The notes beneath the pieces were generated by a model. That model saw only the letters and a list, made by a program, of their open reading frames with translations, ran no database searches and was not told the origin of the DNA. The position numbers were made by a program, and so were the translations under genes. 64,000 nt of DNA from Hyphomicrobiales bacterium. Its GTDB lineage: Bacteria > Pseudomonadota > Alphaproteobacteria > Rhizobiales > Rhizobiaceae. The stretch's first letter is position 1; every line of letters starts with the position of its first letter. The stretch lies in contig UCIT01000060.1 of the NCBI GenBank assembly GCA_900472625.1, positions 62,001 through 126,000 of the forward strand. The letters run 5' to 3'. Shown piece after piece: positions 9,327 through 18,192 of the stretch.

Positions 9327-10397
9327 TCAAATGCGAACGCCGGTTGCATCATCGAAAAGATGCAGTTGCGCCGGGTCGATCTTGAGGCCGATCGTCTCGC
9401 CGCCGCGAGCGGTGCCTCGACCTGTCTCGACGATCGTCAGTTCCGGCGTTGTCGCCGCCGTGATGAAGGTGGCTGAGCCAGTGGATTCGACCACTTCAAC
9501 CGGCACATCGAAGGTCCCCTGCCCCGGCCCGGTGACGCCGATATGCTCCGGTCGCGTGCCAACTGTCACCTTGCGACCGGGCTGCAACGGGCGCTCACTC
9601 AGGAGCGTGTGTTTGACGGTGCCCAGATCGATGCGCAGGCTTTTGCCGTCTTCGGCGACGATCCCGGGAATGAAGTTCATCGCAGGCGAGCCGATGAAGC
9701 CGGCGACAAACTTATTGGCGGGTGTATCGTAGAGCTCGAGCGGCTTGCCCTGCTGCTCGATGATCCCCTCTCGCATGACGACAACGTGGTCAGCCATGGT
9801 CATGGCTTCGATCTGGTCATGGGTGACGTAGACCGAGGTGGCGCCCAGCCGGTCGTGCAGCAGGCGGATTTCCTTGCGCATGTGTACACGCAAGGCCGCA
9901 TCGAGATTCGACAGCGGCTCGTCGAACAGAAACGCCTTGGGGTGGCGAATGATGGCGCGGCTCATGGCGACGCGCTGGCGTTGGCCGCCCGAGAGTTCGC
10001 GTGGGTAGCGCTTCAGCAGGTCGGAGAGGCCAGTGGTCGCCGCCACCTCGGCCGCCGCCTTCTTCGCTTCCGCCTTGGCGACACCGCGGATGCGCAGGCT
10101 GTAGGTAAGGTTCTCCTCAACCGTCATGTGCGGATAAAGCGCGTAGGACTGGAACACCATCGCGACGTCGCGCTTACGCGGCGGCACATTGTTCATCAGC
10201 TCTCCGGCGATCTTGAGGTCGCCCTCGGAGATGCTCTCAAGGCCGGCGAGCGACCGCAGCAGCGTGGACTTTCCGCAGCCGGACGGGCCGACCAGTGCAA
10301 CGAAAGTGCCCTTGGCGATCGACAGGTTAATGTTCTTCAGCGCATGAAAGGCACCATAATGCTTGTTGACGCCGCTGAGCTCGATCTGATTGGTCAT
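9327..10397 (-). CDS. sugar ABC transporter ATP-binding protein (UgpC/MalK/MsmK type)
   Basis: Cytoplasmic ATPase of a CUT1 sugar importer, 356 residues. The N-terminal ATPase domain has Walker A GPSGCGKST (about 38-46), signature LSGGQRQRVAMSRA, Walker B KAFLFDEPLSNLDA and the switch His in VYVTHDQIEAMT. The C-terminal 120 residues form the TOBE/regulatory domain of the MalK group, ending GLKIDPAQLHLFD. The start ATG at 10397 overlaps the upstream permease stop in an ATGA; the open frame runs further to 10505 but that part is permease sequence in another frame. ATPases of this type often serve several importers, which matters for the second sugar module at 57.7-60.8 kb that lacks one. Confidence 0.95.
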   Translation of the reverse strand: MTNQIELSGVNKHYGAFHALKNINLSIAKGTFVALVGPSGCGKSTLLRSLAGLESISEGDLKIAGELMNNVPPRKRDVAMVFQSYALYPHMTVEENLTYSLRIRGVAKAEAKKAAAEVAATTGLSDLLKRYPRELSGGQRQRVAMSRAIIRHPKAFLFDEPLSNLDAALRVHMRKEIRLLHDRLGATSVYVTHDQIEAMTMADHVVVMREGIIEQQGKPLELYDTPANKFVAGFIGSPAMNFIPGIVAEDGKSLRIDLGTVKHTLLSERPLQPGRKVTVGTRPEHIGVTGPGQGTFDVPVEVVESTGSATFITAATTPELTIVETGRGTARGGETIGLKIDPAQLHLFDDATGVRI

Positions 10398-11221
10398 TTG
10401 AGGGCTCCAGAGGTGAGGCCGGATACGATGCGGCGCTGCAAGAGGACGAAGATGGCGAGGATCGGTGTCACATACATTGTGGCGTAGGCCATGATGTTGT
10501 TCCACTCGTTGGTGTTCGGGCCCATGAAGGAATTGAGCCCGACGCTCGCCGGCTGAAGCTCGGCCGCCTGTATCATCGACTTGGAATAGACGAATTCACC
10601 GAAGGCCTGCATGAAGATCAGGATGGCGCTGACGAGAATGCCGTTGCGGGCAAGCGGCAGCACGATGCTGAAGAAGGCGCCGACGCGCGAATTGCCATCG
10701 ACCAGCGCGGCTTCTTCCAGTTCCATCGGGACTGCCATGAAGGTGGCACGAACCAGAACCACGAAGAAGGGCATGCTTTTCGCCGCGATCGCGATTATGA
10801 CCGCGATGCGGGGGTAGTTGAGCATGCCGAACTGTGAGAAGCCGACGAAGATCGGGGTGACCATCAAAGATGCCGGCAGGACCTGCAGCATCAGGATGAG
10901 GAACAGGCCGATATCCACCCATACGTTTCTGTAGCGCGCCAGCACATACGCACAGCCGACGCCAAGCACGGTGATGAGCGTAACCGAGCCGACGGCGATA
11001 ATCAGCGAGTTCCAGAGATAGCGTCCCATCTCGCGGCTTTCCCAGACATAGCCGTAGGTACCCCATTGCGGATCGGCCGGCCAGAAGCTGGGTGGCGTGG
11101 CGAACATCTCGGAGCCGCTTTTCAGCGCCGTGATGTACATCCAGTAGAGCGGGAAGAGGTAGATCGCCGCCATGACGATGGCGATCGCGAGCATGAGGCG
11201 GTTGCGTGTCGTCTCGGTCAT
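10394..11221 (-). CDS. sugar ABC transporter permease (MalG/UgpE type)
   Basis: Inner-membrane permease of 275 residues with six hydrophobic helices. The coupling-helix (EAA) motif is near residues 180-200, MELEEAALVDGNSRVGAFF, which docks to the ATPase. It overlaps both neighbours by four bases (ATGA at 11218-11221 and 10394-10397), the tight coupling typical of CUT1 operons. It partners with the 300-residue permease upstream and the binding protein at 12.2-13.5 kb. The sugar is unknown. Confidence 0.93.
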   Translation of the reverse strand: MTETTRNRLMLAIAIVMAAIYLFPLYWMYITALKSGSEMFATPPSFWPADPQWGTYGYVWESREMGRYLWNSLIIAVGSVTLITVLGVGCAYVLARYRNVWVDIGLFLILMLQVLPASLMVTPIFVGFSQFGMLNYPRIAVIIAIAAKSMPFFVVLVRATFMAVPMELEEAALVDGNSRVGAFFSIVLPLARNGILVSAILIFMQAFGEFVYSKSMIQAAELQPASVGLNSFMGPNTNEWNNIMAYATMYVTPILAIFVLLQRRIVSGLTSGALK

Positions 11222-12120
11222 CCGCGCACCTCATGACGGGTGGAGCGGACATAGACCACCGAGGCGAACATGACGAAGACGATCATGATGACCGAAATAG
11301 TCGCACCCTTGGCGAAATCATATTGGCGGAAAGACAAGTCCCAGGCCCAGTATTGCGTGACGTTGGATGAGTTGTTCGGTCCGCCTGAGGTGATCGCCGC
11401 AAACAGGTCGAATTGCTGAAGGGTGAAGATCAGCCCGAGAGAGACGATGGCGCCGATCGTCGAGCGCATCATCGGCAGGGTGATCGTCCAGAATCGCTGC
11501 CAGGCATTGGCGCCATCGAGTTCGGCGGCTTCGTAAAGGTCGCCCGGAATACCCGATAGACCGACCGAGAGCAGGATCATGTTGAAGGCGGTGCCGAGCC
11601 AGACGTTAGCAATAATGACGGCGTAGAGCGAGAAATGCGGATCCGAGCGCCAGAAGATGTTGCTGCTGATGATGCCGCTTTCCTTCAGGATGAAGTTGAG
11701 CACGCCGAAATCGCCCGACAGGATCCAGTTCCAGATGGCACCGACGACGAGGCCGGGCATGACCCAGGATACGAGGAACAGCCCGCGCAGCCAGGAGGCG
11801 CCGGGGAAGTTGACCCAGAAGAACAGCGCCAGCCCAAAGCCGAGCAGAAACTGGCCGGCGATAGAACCGACGACGAAAATGACAGTGTTGCGGAAGATCG
11901 GCCATGTCTCGGGCTGGGCAAACAGGTCGGTGTAGTTCTTCAGGCCGACGAAGGGGCGCGAGAAGGTCCCGAGGCTGAACATGTCGACCTCCTGGAAGCT
12001 CATCACGACGTTGTAGATGAGCGGCAGACCTGCCATCACGAACAGAAACAACAGGGGAAAGGTGACCAGCGCGATATCGAAACCGCGACCGTCCCTGACG
12101 CTGGAAAGAAGCCTTTTCAT
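11218..12120 (-). CDS. sugar ABC transporter permease (MalF/UgpA type)
   Basis: Permease of 300 residues with six membrane helices and the EAA motif near 200-220 (LYEAAELDGANAWQRFW). The ATG at 12120 follows CGGAGGACCG, a good ribosome site. It lies 111 bases after the binding-protein stop, which gives room for differential expression of the binding protein, a usual feature of these operons. It overlaps the next permease by four bases. Confidence 0.93.
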   Translation of the reverse strand: MKRLLSSVRDGRGFDIALVTFPLLFLFVMAGLPLIYNVVMSFQEVDMFSLGTFSRPFVGLKNYTDLFAQPETWPIFRNTVIFVVGSIAGQFLLGFGLALFFWVNFPGASWLRGLFLVSWVMPGLVVGAIWNWILSGDFGVLNFILKESGIISSNIFWRSDPHFSLYAVIIANVWLGTAFNMILLSVGLSGIPGDLYEAAELDGANAWQRFWTITLPMMRSTIGAIVSLGLIFTLQQFDLFAAITSGGPNNSSNVTQYWAWDLSFRQYDFAKGATISVIMIVFVMFASVVYVRSTRHEVRG

Positions 12121-12231
12121 CGGTCCTCCGATACTCCGAACGGGGCTGCCTTTCGCTTTCGCTGCAAGACAGCCCCTGCCGGGAGGAAATCATGGGATGG
12201 CCCGAAGGCCATCCGGTTATGCGGGGGAAGA

Positions 12232-13464
12232 CTAGCCGAGAACGGCCTTGATCTTGTCTGCGGCTTGGTCAAGCGCTTCCTTCGGGCTCATCTGGCCGGT
12301 CAGAGCCGCCTGGATGGCATCCTGGATTGCCTTGGAGATCTTTGGCCATTGCGGATGTGGGCCGCGCGGCTTGGCATACTTCAGCTGCTCGATGAACACC
12401 TGCAGCGCCTCGTCCTTGAGCTTCTCGCCTGTGGCCGGAATGGTGATGTCGGAACGGGCCGGAAGCTGGCCATAGTTCTTGAACATCTTCTCATCCTGCG
12501 AGGCGAAGAACTCGAGCGCCTTGAAGGCTTCGGCCGGGTGCTTGGTGCTGGCGAAGACCGCCCAGTTGAAGTCGCCCATGGCTGACGAGCGCTCGGCGCC
12601 TTCTTGCGGGACGGGAAGCAGCGTGACGCCCCAGTCGAACTTGGCTTCCTTCATCATCCGGTCGAGTTCCCACGGACCCGAGATGGCCATCGCAGCATTG
12701 CCGGAGTTGAAGGTGCCGGTCGAATCCCACTGACCGCGGGTCAGCGTATCCGGCGAGGCCAGCTTCTCGTCCATGATGGTCTTCCAGGTGTCGAGCGCCT
12801 TGACCGCGCCATCCGCATTGATGTGCTCGTAGCTGCCGCCACCCATCTGCGCCCAGGGCAGGAACTGGAAGGTGCCTTCCTCGTTGGCCTTGGCCGAGAA
12901 GGCCAGACCGTAGACGTTCTTGGCCGGATCCGTCAGCTTGCGGGCGTCGGCCACCAGCTCGTCCCAGGTCTGCGGCGGCTTGTTCGGGTCGAGGCCCTTC
13001 GCCTTGAACATGTCCTTGTTGTAGTAAAGCGCGATCGTATTCGTCGCCTTCGGGATGCCGAAGTATTTGCCGTCCCATTCGACCGATTTCAGCGGGCCGG
13101 GGAAGTAGTTGTCCGTCTTGATGACCGACGACTTCGCGATCATGTCGGTCAGATCAAGGAACGCGCCGCGCGAAGCGAACATCGCGTGCTCGGGATTGTC
13201 GACAGCAATGATGTCGGGCGCCTGACCGGTGGCATAGGCGCGCATCGCTTCGGTGACGACGTCATCGAACTGGATGAGACGGTATTCGATCTTGATACCG
13301 TTGTTCAGGGCGTTGAATTCCTTGACGAGGTTCGGCGCCGGCTGGATGTCCTTATCCAGCGACCAGAGGGTCAAGGTCACGTCTTCGGCCTTGGCGGCAA
13401 GGCCGAAGAGAGACACGCCTGCCAGCGCCAGAGCGCCGATCATTGCAAATTTGCGGATACCCAT
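12232..13464 (-). CDS. sugar ABC transporter substrate-binding protein
   Basis: Periplasmic binding protein of 410 residues, CUT1 class (MalE/UgpB-like). A Sec signal peptide is visible: MGIRKFAMIGALALAGVSLF followed by an Ala-x-Ala-like cleavage site (AAKAED) near residue 26. The mature part begins VTLTLWSLDKDIQP, and the central region FGIPKATNTIALYYNKDMFK is the typical second-lobe segment. A strong ribosome site (AAAGGAGGAG) precedes the ATG. It is the fourth gene after the LacI-controlled promoter at 15.5 kb counting the two enzymes. Substrate unknown; the enzyme neighbours point to a sugar acid or polyol. Confidence 0.94.
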   Translation of the reverse strand: MGIRKFAMIGALALAGVSLFGLAAKAEDVTLTLWSLDKDIQPAPNLVKEFNALNNGIKIEYRLIQFDDVVTEAMRAYATGQAPDIIAVDNPEHAMFASRGAFLDLTDMIAKSSVIKTDNYFPGPLKSVEWDGKYFGIPKATNTIALYYNKDMFKAKGLDPNKPPQTWDELVADARKLTDPAKNVYGLAFSAKANEEGTFQFLPWAQMGGGSYEHINADGAVKALDTWKTIMDEKLASPDTLTRGQWDSTGTFNSGNAAMAISGPWELDRMMKEAKFDWGVTLLPVPQEGAERSSAMGDFNWAVFASTKHPAEAFKALEFFASQDEKMFKNYGQLPARSDITIPATGEKLKDEALQVFIEQLKYAKPRGPHPQWPKISKAIQDAIQAALTGQMSPKEALDQAADKIKAVLG

Positions 13465-13530
13465 AGTTCTCCTCCTTTGTGGTTATCCTTTATCGACGCC
13501 GGCAATTCCTCCTTGCAGGCAACGACAGTC

Positions 13531-14433
13531 TCAAACCGGGTCAACGACGAAATCGCCACCCCGGGCATGCTTCAGATGGTTCAACGCATAGACCTGACCG
13601 GTCATCTCTAGCGCATCACGATAGACGGGATCGTGCCAGCCTTCGATGTCTATGGATCCCGACCAGCCAGCAAGGCGCAGTTCCGAAATGATGTCGGTCC
13701 AGTTGCTGTCGCCGAATCCCGGCGTGCGCATGAACACGAACTTCTCCTTACCGAAGATGCCATGCTCCTTGATGACATCCCAGCGGATCGTTGCATCCTT
13801 GCCGTGAACGTGGAAAATTTTCGACGCCCACTTGCGGATCTGCCGCAGCGGATCGATCAGATAGACCATCTGGTGGCACGGCTCCCACTCGATGCCGATA
13901 TTATCATCAGGCGTCTCGTTGAAGATGAGCTCCCAGGCATCCGGGTTGTGGGCGATGTTCCAGTCGCCGGTCTGCCAGTTGCCGTCCATGGCGCAGTTTT
14001 CGAAGGCGATCTTCACGCCCTTGTCGGCGGCTCGCTTGGCAAGCTCGCTCCAGATTTCCTTGTAGCGCGGCAGGCTGTCAGTCAGCGGCTTGTTGCGAAT
14101 ACGGCCGGTGAAGCCGGCAACGCAGGTGGCGCCGAAGTGATGAGCATTGTCGATGCAATCCTTCCAGCCCTGCAACGTGTCGCGATCGATATCGGTGGTC
14201 TCCAGCGGATTGCCGAACATGCCGAGCGTCGAGATCGTAATGTCGCGATCGCCGATCGCCTCAAGCGAACGCTTGCCGAGTTCGGCGAGATCCTGGCCGT
14301 TGGTGGTCTGCCAGAAGAAAGGTTCGAAGCTTTCGAAGCCCATATCGGCGATCTGGCCGATGCGCTTGTCGGCACCGCCTTTGGAGGCGCTCACCATTGT
14401 TCCGACGCGGATGGATTTGGCTGGATTGCTCAC
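13531..14433 (-). CDS. sugar phosphate isomerase/epimerase (xylose-isomerase-like TIM barrel)
   Basis: Protein of 300 residues of the AP-endonuclease-2/xylose isomerase-like fold, probably metal dependent. Candidate metal and acid ligands are in VKIAFENCAMDGNW (Glu), NIGIEWEPCHQ (Glu, His), KIFHVHGKD (His, His) and SIDIEGWHDP (Glu, His). Starts at GTG 14433 behind GGGAAGAG. It is 12 bases after the dehydrogenase gene and 66 before the binding protein, in a catabolic operon. Members isomerise or epimerise keto-sugars, inosose or related compounds; the pairing with a Gfo/Idh/MocA dehydrogenase is common for inositol-like or keto-sugar pathways. Confidence 0.88.
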   Translation of the reverse strand: MSNPAKSIRVGTMVSASKGGADKRIGQIADMGFESFEPFFWQTTNGQDLAELGKRSLEAIGDRDITISTLGMFGNPLETTDIDRDTLQGWKDCIDNAHHFGATCVAGFTGRIRNKPLTDSLPRYKEIWSELAKRAADKGVKIAFENCAMDGNWQTGDWNIAHNPDAWELIFNETPDDNIGIEWEPCHQMVYLIDPLRQIRKWASKIFHVHGKDATIRWDVIKEHGIFGKEKFVFMRTPGFGDSNWTDIISELRLAGWSGSIDIEGWHDPVYRDALEMTGQVYALNHLKHARGGDFVVDPV

Positions 14434-14445
14434 GATGTCTCTTCC

Positions 14446-15480
14446 CTATGCTGAAATTTCGATGCGCTTGCCGGTCTTGGCGCTTTCGATCGCGCCAAAC
14501 ACCATTGCAAGGCTCCGGATGTTATCTGAACTTGCCGTTTCCGGCCGTTTGCCCGTCCTGATCGCGTCGACGAAGCTCGCGATCACACTGGCGTGGCCAT
14601 GCGTCTCTTCGTCATGCTCAGGCGCGGGCACGTCGAGCGGCGTAAAGCCGTGCAGCAGCCCCGGCTCCTGCCCTGCAGTCGCGCCCTTGAAGCCCTCTTC
14701 GCCGTCCCAGGTCAGCATTCCCTTGGAGCCGACAAGGCGCCACTGGCTTTCCCAGCTCGTACGTTCACCTTCCGCGCACCACGAACCGCGATAGGTGAAG
14801 ACGACGTCATCAGAAAATTCGAACGTCGCGTTGGCGGAAGCGCCGTGCTGATACCAGGACCCCTTGGGATTGCGCTCGACGCAGTAGACGGCCAGCGGCT
14901 TCTTGTCGGCAACGAAGCGCGCGGCGTCGAAGGTGTGGATCGCCATGTCGAGCAACAGCACGTTCTGCATCTCTTCGCGGAAGCCGCCGAAATGCGGCGC
15001 CAGGAAGAAATCGCAGTGAATGCCCGTCAGCTCACCGAGCGCGCCGCTTTCAACGAAGCGTCGCATGCGGCGGACGCCGGAGATGAAGCGGCGGTTCTGA
15101 ATGATGGCGTGGATCTTGCCGGTCTCGGCGGCGAGATCAATCAGCGCCGCACCCTCGGCAAGCGAGGTTGCCATCGGCTTTTCGCTCAGCACGTGGCAGC
15201 CGGCCTTGAGCGCCGTCGACACCACGTTGAAGCGCGCGGTCGGGATGACCACGTCGAAAACGATATCGGCTTTTGATTTTGCGATGACGTCGGCGAGATC
15301 GGTACCGATCACGGCATCGCTCAAACCAAACTCCTCGGCGAGCTTCTCAGCCGCCGCAGGATTGACGTCAACGAGGCCCTTGACCTCGATCTCGGCTGCA
15401 AGAGCCGGGGTTTCCTTGATGGCGCGCAACCAGCCCTTGGACATGGCTCCACAACCGCAGAGAACGGCATTCAATGTCAC
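14446..15480 (-). CDS. Gfo/Idh/MocA family oxidoreductase
   Basis: NAD(P)-dependent sugar dehydrogenase-like protein, 344 residues. The N-terminal Rossmann fold has a GCGAMSKGW nucleotide-binding loop, and the conserved EKP motif is in HVLSEKPMATS near residue 95-105. The C-terminal alpha/beta domain has the HTFDAARFVADKK helix carrying the catalytic-type His/Asp. The start is GTG at 15480 with AGGAGG at 15485-15490. It is the first gene after the promoter with two LacI-type operators and therefore the head of the ABC-transport operon. Substrate not determinable. Confidence 0.9.
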   Translation of the reverse strand: MTLNAVLCGCGAMSKGWLRAIKETPALAAEIEVKGLVDVNPAAAEKLAEEFGLSDAVIGTDLADVIAKSKADIVFDVVIPTARFNVVSTALKAGCHVLSEKPMATSLAEGAALIDLAAETGKIHAIIQNRRFISGVRRMRRFVESGALGELTGIHCDFFLAPHFGGFREEMQNVLLLDMAIHTFDAARFVADKKPLAVYCVERNPKGSWYQHGASANATFEFSDDVVFTYRGSWCAEGERTSWESQWRLVGSKGMLTWDGEEGFKGATAGQEPGLLHGFTPLDVPAPEHDEETHGHASVIASFVDAIRTGKRPETASSDNIRSLAMVFGAIESAKTGKRIEISA

Positions 15481-15527
15481 AATTTCCTCCTGGGGACTAT
15501 TTCTGGCTTTCCTCCCGAAACATGTCC

Positions 15528-15571
15528 CGTAAACGTTTACGATACTAAGCGGAAACGTTTCTCGCTGTCAA
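15528..15571 (-). promoter_or_regulatory. sigma-70 promoter with two LacI-type operators
   Basis: Read leftwards, TTGACA (15571-15566) and TAGTAT (15547-15542) are separated by 18 bases. The palindrome GAAACGTTTC (15552-15561) fills the spacer, and the perfect 14-base palindrome CGTAAACGTTTACG (15528-15541) begins directly after the -10, at the expected transcription start. Both share the AAACGTTT core typical of LacI/GalR-family operators. The LacI gene at 17.0-18.1 kb is the obvious ligand-responsive repressor, acting on the dehydrogenase-isomerase-ABC operon. Promoter and operators are seen; regulation is inferred. Confidence 0.85.
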
Positions 15572-15749
15572 TCCTGCGGGAAGATAGCCGAAATGCTGCG
15601 GAAAACATCTGCAAACGCGGGGCTTTAGGGCACTCTATGCTGCAGTGCAACGCAGATTTTTTTTCGAGGTTTCTGTCGCGCTTGAATCGCTGGTTGCGGA
15701 ACCGGAATTCTTGTGCGGTTGCACCAGCGCTTCGACACAAAGCTGCCGG

Positions 15750-17009
15750 CTATTTGATGAGGATTGCCCGGAAGTCGTTGACGTTGGTCCCGGTCGGCCC
15801 CGTTTCGAACAAGTCGCCCGTCGCGACGAAGCCGCTATAGCTATCATTGCCATCAAGCAGTCGGCGAGGATCAAGGCCGACAGCGCGCAGACGTTCGACC
15901 GTCTTGCCGTCGACGAAGGCGCCCGCATTGGTTTCAGAGCCATCAATCCCGTCGGTATCCGCCGCCAGCGCATGCACGTCATAGCCTTCGATTGCCAAGG
16001 CCAAGGCTAGAGCAAATTCGCCGTTGCGCCCTCCCCTGCCGCCTTTTGCGCGCAGCGTCACCGTCGTCTCTCCACCGGAGAGGATCACCACCGGCTTCGC
16101 AAAAGGCCGATCCTTGAGCCGCGTTTCACGGGCAATCGCGGCATGCACCAATGCCACGTCACGCGCCTCGCCTTCTATCGAATCAGACAGGATGACGGGT
16201 GTGATGCCCATCGATCGCGCAACTGTTGCCGCGGCCTCCAGCGATACGCCGGCCGAAGCAACGACGTGATGCTCATGACGAGCAAACATCTGATCGTCAG
16301 GGCTGGGTGCATTGGCAGCGGGCGAACGAAGATGGTCGAGGGCCGTCTGCGGAAGCTGCATCTTGTATTGGCCGATAATCTCCAGCGCATCGTGTCGGGT
16401 CGATCGATCCGGTACGGTCGGCCCGGATGCGACATAGGCTGGATTGTCGCCAGGGATATCGGAAACGACGAGGCTGACGACCCGCGCTTTCGTTGTCGCG
16501 GCGAGCCTGCCGCCCTTGATGGTGGACAGATGCTTGCGTACGACATTCATCATCGAAATCGGCGCGCCGGAGGCCAGCAGCATCTCGTTGAGTGCGATCT
16601 CATCCTCCAGAGTCAATCCAAGCGGCGGCGCCGGCAGCAAAGCCGAACCGCCGCCACAGATGAGCGCGATAACAAGATCCTCTTCGGTGAGGTCACGGAC
16701 AGCATGTAGCAGGCGCGCGGAAGCGACCAATCCGGCTGCGTCGGGAACGGGGTGAGACGCTTCGATGATCTCGATCCGTCGCGTCTCGCATCCGTAGCCG
16801 TAGCGCGTTACGACGACGCCCTCAAGCGCTCCGTCCCAGACCGTCTCCAGCGCCTGCGCCATCTGGGCAGCGCCCTTGCCGGCACCGATCACGACTGTTT
16901 TCCCCTTTGGCTTGGTGGGAAGGTGTGCCTTGATGCCGTTCAACGGATCGGCGGCACGAACGGCGCTGGCAAAAAGGCGTGTCAGGAAGTCACGGGGCTG
17001 CATCGGCAT
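15750..17009 (-). CDS. glycerate 2-kinase (MOFRL/DUF4147 family, TtuD/GckA-like)
   Basis: ATP-dependent D-glycerate 2-kinase of 419 residues, often mislabelled hydroxypyruvate reductase. N-terminal DUF4147 domain: GKTVVIGAGKGAAQMAQALE near 40-55, LVIALICGGGSALLPAP and the NVVRKHLSTIKGGRLA block with a conserved Lys. C-terminal MOFRL domain: GGRNGEFALALALAIEG and AADTDGIDGSETNAGAF. Start ATG 17009 (MPMQP) has GGAAAG just upstream; ATG 17003 is possible, and the longer frame to 17243 overlaps the regulator gene. It lies 13 bases after lacI, so is co-transcribed with it. It would channel a glycerate product of the neighbouring pathway into glycolysis as 2-phosphoglycerate. Confidence 0.9.
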   Translation of the reverse strand: MPMQPRDFLTRLFASAVRAADPLNGIKAHLPTKPKGKTVVIGAGKGAAQMAQALETVWDGALEGVVVTRYGYGCETRRIEIIEASHPVPDAAGLVASARLLHAVRDLTEEDLVIALICGGGSALLPAPPLGLTLEDEIALNEMLLASGAPISMMNVVRKHLSTIKGGRLAATTKARVVSLVVSDIPGDNPAYVASGPTVPDRSTRHDALEIIGQYKMQLPQTALDHLRSPAANAPSPDDQMFARHEHHVVASAGVSLEAAATVARSMGITPVILSDSIEGEARDVALVHAAIARETRLKDRPFAKPVVILSGGETTVTLRAKGGRGGRNGEFALALALAIEGYDVHALAADTDGIDGSETNAGAFVDGKTVERLRAVGLDPRRLLDGNDSYSGFVATGDLFETGPTGTNVNDFRAILIK

Positions 17010-17022
17010 GGCTTTCCAAAGT

Positions 17023-18060
17023 TCAGGCGTCGAGGCTGAAGGCATCGCTTTCGCCGGCGACCAGTTCAAGTGGCCAGATGGTGCTGCGGGCGCCCTTTGG
17101 ATAGAATTCCGCATAGGCGGGCATGGTTGCCAGCAAAGTCTCGGCGAGTTCGACACCGAGATCGCGCAGTGACATGCGGAAGCAGGTGAGCGTCGGCTGA
17201 AGGAACCTGGCGCGGGGTTCCTCGCGAAAGCCGATAACCGCAAGATCCCGCCCCGGCACCACGCCCGCTTCCACCATGCGCCGATAAAGCCCGATTGCCA
17301 TCAATTCGTAGATCAGGATGATCGCCGTCGGCCTGGGCTCAAGGCGAACCAGTTCATGACCCGCTTGATACCCGCCCTGCTCGCTCGATTTGACCCTGAT
17401 CACTAAGGCCGGATCATACTCAATGCCATGTCGCTCCAGCGACCGGCGATAGGCCTCTACGAAGACATAACCCAGGTTGACGTCGTTGGACGGCGCCGCA
17501 ATAGCGATGCGCCGATGGCCCTTGGCAACGAGACGATCGACCGCGCAAGCGGCAACGCCTTCAAAATCGAGGTCGATCCAGGTATAATTGCCACCGGAAG
17601 AGCTCCGCCCGAGCGCAATGAACGGGATCTTCGCCTTCGCCAGGAAATCGATACGCTTGTCGATGCGTTGCGTGGCGGAAAGGATCATGGCGTCAACCAC
17701 CCGGCGCGCCACCATGCGCTTGACGTATTCATGCGGGTCCTCGTCGCTCGGGCACGGCAGCATGACCAGATCGAGCTTGTGGCGCGCGAGAACACTTTGC
17801 AGGCCACCGGTCAGGCCAAGGAAGAAGTTGTCGGAGTTCTCGACTGTTTCCTTGCTGGACTCGATCATCAGGCCAATGACGTTGGTAGTGCCCTGACGTA
17901 AACTGCGACCAGACTGGTTTGCCACATAGCCGAGCTCTTCTGCCGCAGCGAGAACCCGCTTGCGGGTCTCCTCGTTGACGTCAGGTTTGCCGTTCAGCGC
18001 CCGTGACACGGTCCCGATCGAGATATCGAGATGCTTGGCCAGCTGGCGAATTCCTCTCAT
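17023..18060 (-). CDS. LacI family transcriptional regulator
   Basis: DNA-binding repressor of 345 residues. The N-terminal helix-turn-helix and hinge are complete: MRGIRQLAKHLDISIGTVSR followed by ALNGKPDVNEETRKRVLAAA. A periplasmic-binding-protein-like sensor domain follows (about 60-345). The ATG at 18060 is preferred over the longer frame to 18114 because the HTH then starts at residue 1 as in the family, with GGAGG and AAGGGGG upstream. Sites with an AAACGTTT core lie upstream of this gene (18114-18121) and twice at 15.53-15.56 kb, so autoregulation and control of the ABC operon are likely. The ligand is presumably the imported sugar or a derivative. Confidence 0.93.
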   Translation of the reverse strand: MRGIRQLAKHLDISIGTVSRALNGKPDVNEETRKRVLAAAEELGYVANQSGRSLRQGTTNVIGLMIESSKETVENSDNFFLGLTGGLQSVLARHKLDLVMLPCPSDEDPHEYVKRMVARRVVDAMILSATQRIDKRIDFLAKAKIPFIALGRSSSGGNYTWIDLDFEGVAACAVDRLVAKGHRRIAIAAPSNDVNLGYVFVEAYRRSLERHGIEYDPALVIRVKSSEQGGYQAGHELVRLEPRPTAIILIYELMAIGLYRRMVEAGVVPGRDLAVIGFREEPRARFLQPTLTCFRMSLRDLGVELAETLLATMPAYAEFYPKGARSTIWPLELVAGESDAFSLDA

Positions 18061-18111
18061 CCCCCTTATTATCCTCCGCGGCGGTTGTAGCTTTCCACTT
18101 ATGTGGCACAC

Positions 18112-18123
18112 CAAAACGTTTCC
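18112..18123 (-). promoter_or_regulatory. candidate LacI-type operator upstream of lacI gene
   Basis: GGAAACGTTTTG (read on the minus strand) contains the AAACGTTT core shared with the two operators at 15.5 kb, 52 bases upstream of the regulator's start codon. It is less symmetric than those sites. Likely autoregulation; no clear -35/-10 pair was assigned here. Confidence 0.55.
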
Positions 18124-18192
18124 GGAAAGAACTCGTGGGCGGATAAATGACGGATTGATCGGCGCCGTAAGAGCAATTGGCCACAGGCGGCA

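Noticed and set aside
9543..10487. 314-codon plus frame inside the sugar ABC ATPase gene
   Set aside because: Antisense to a gene with all ABC motifs; no family features.
11635..12585. 316-codon plus frame across permease and binding-protein genes
   Set aside because: Crosses two real genes on the other strand and the spacer between them.
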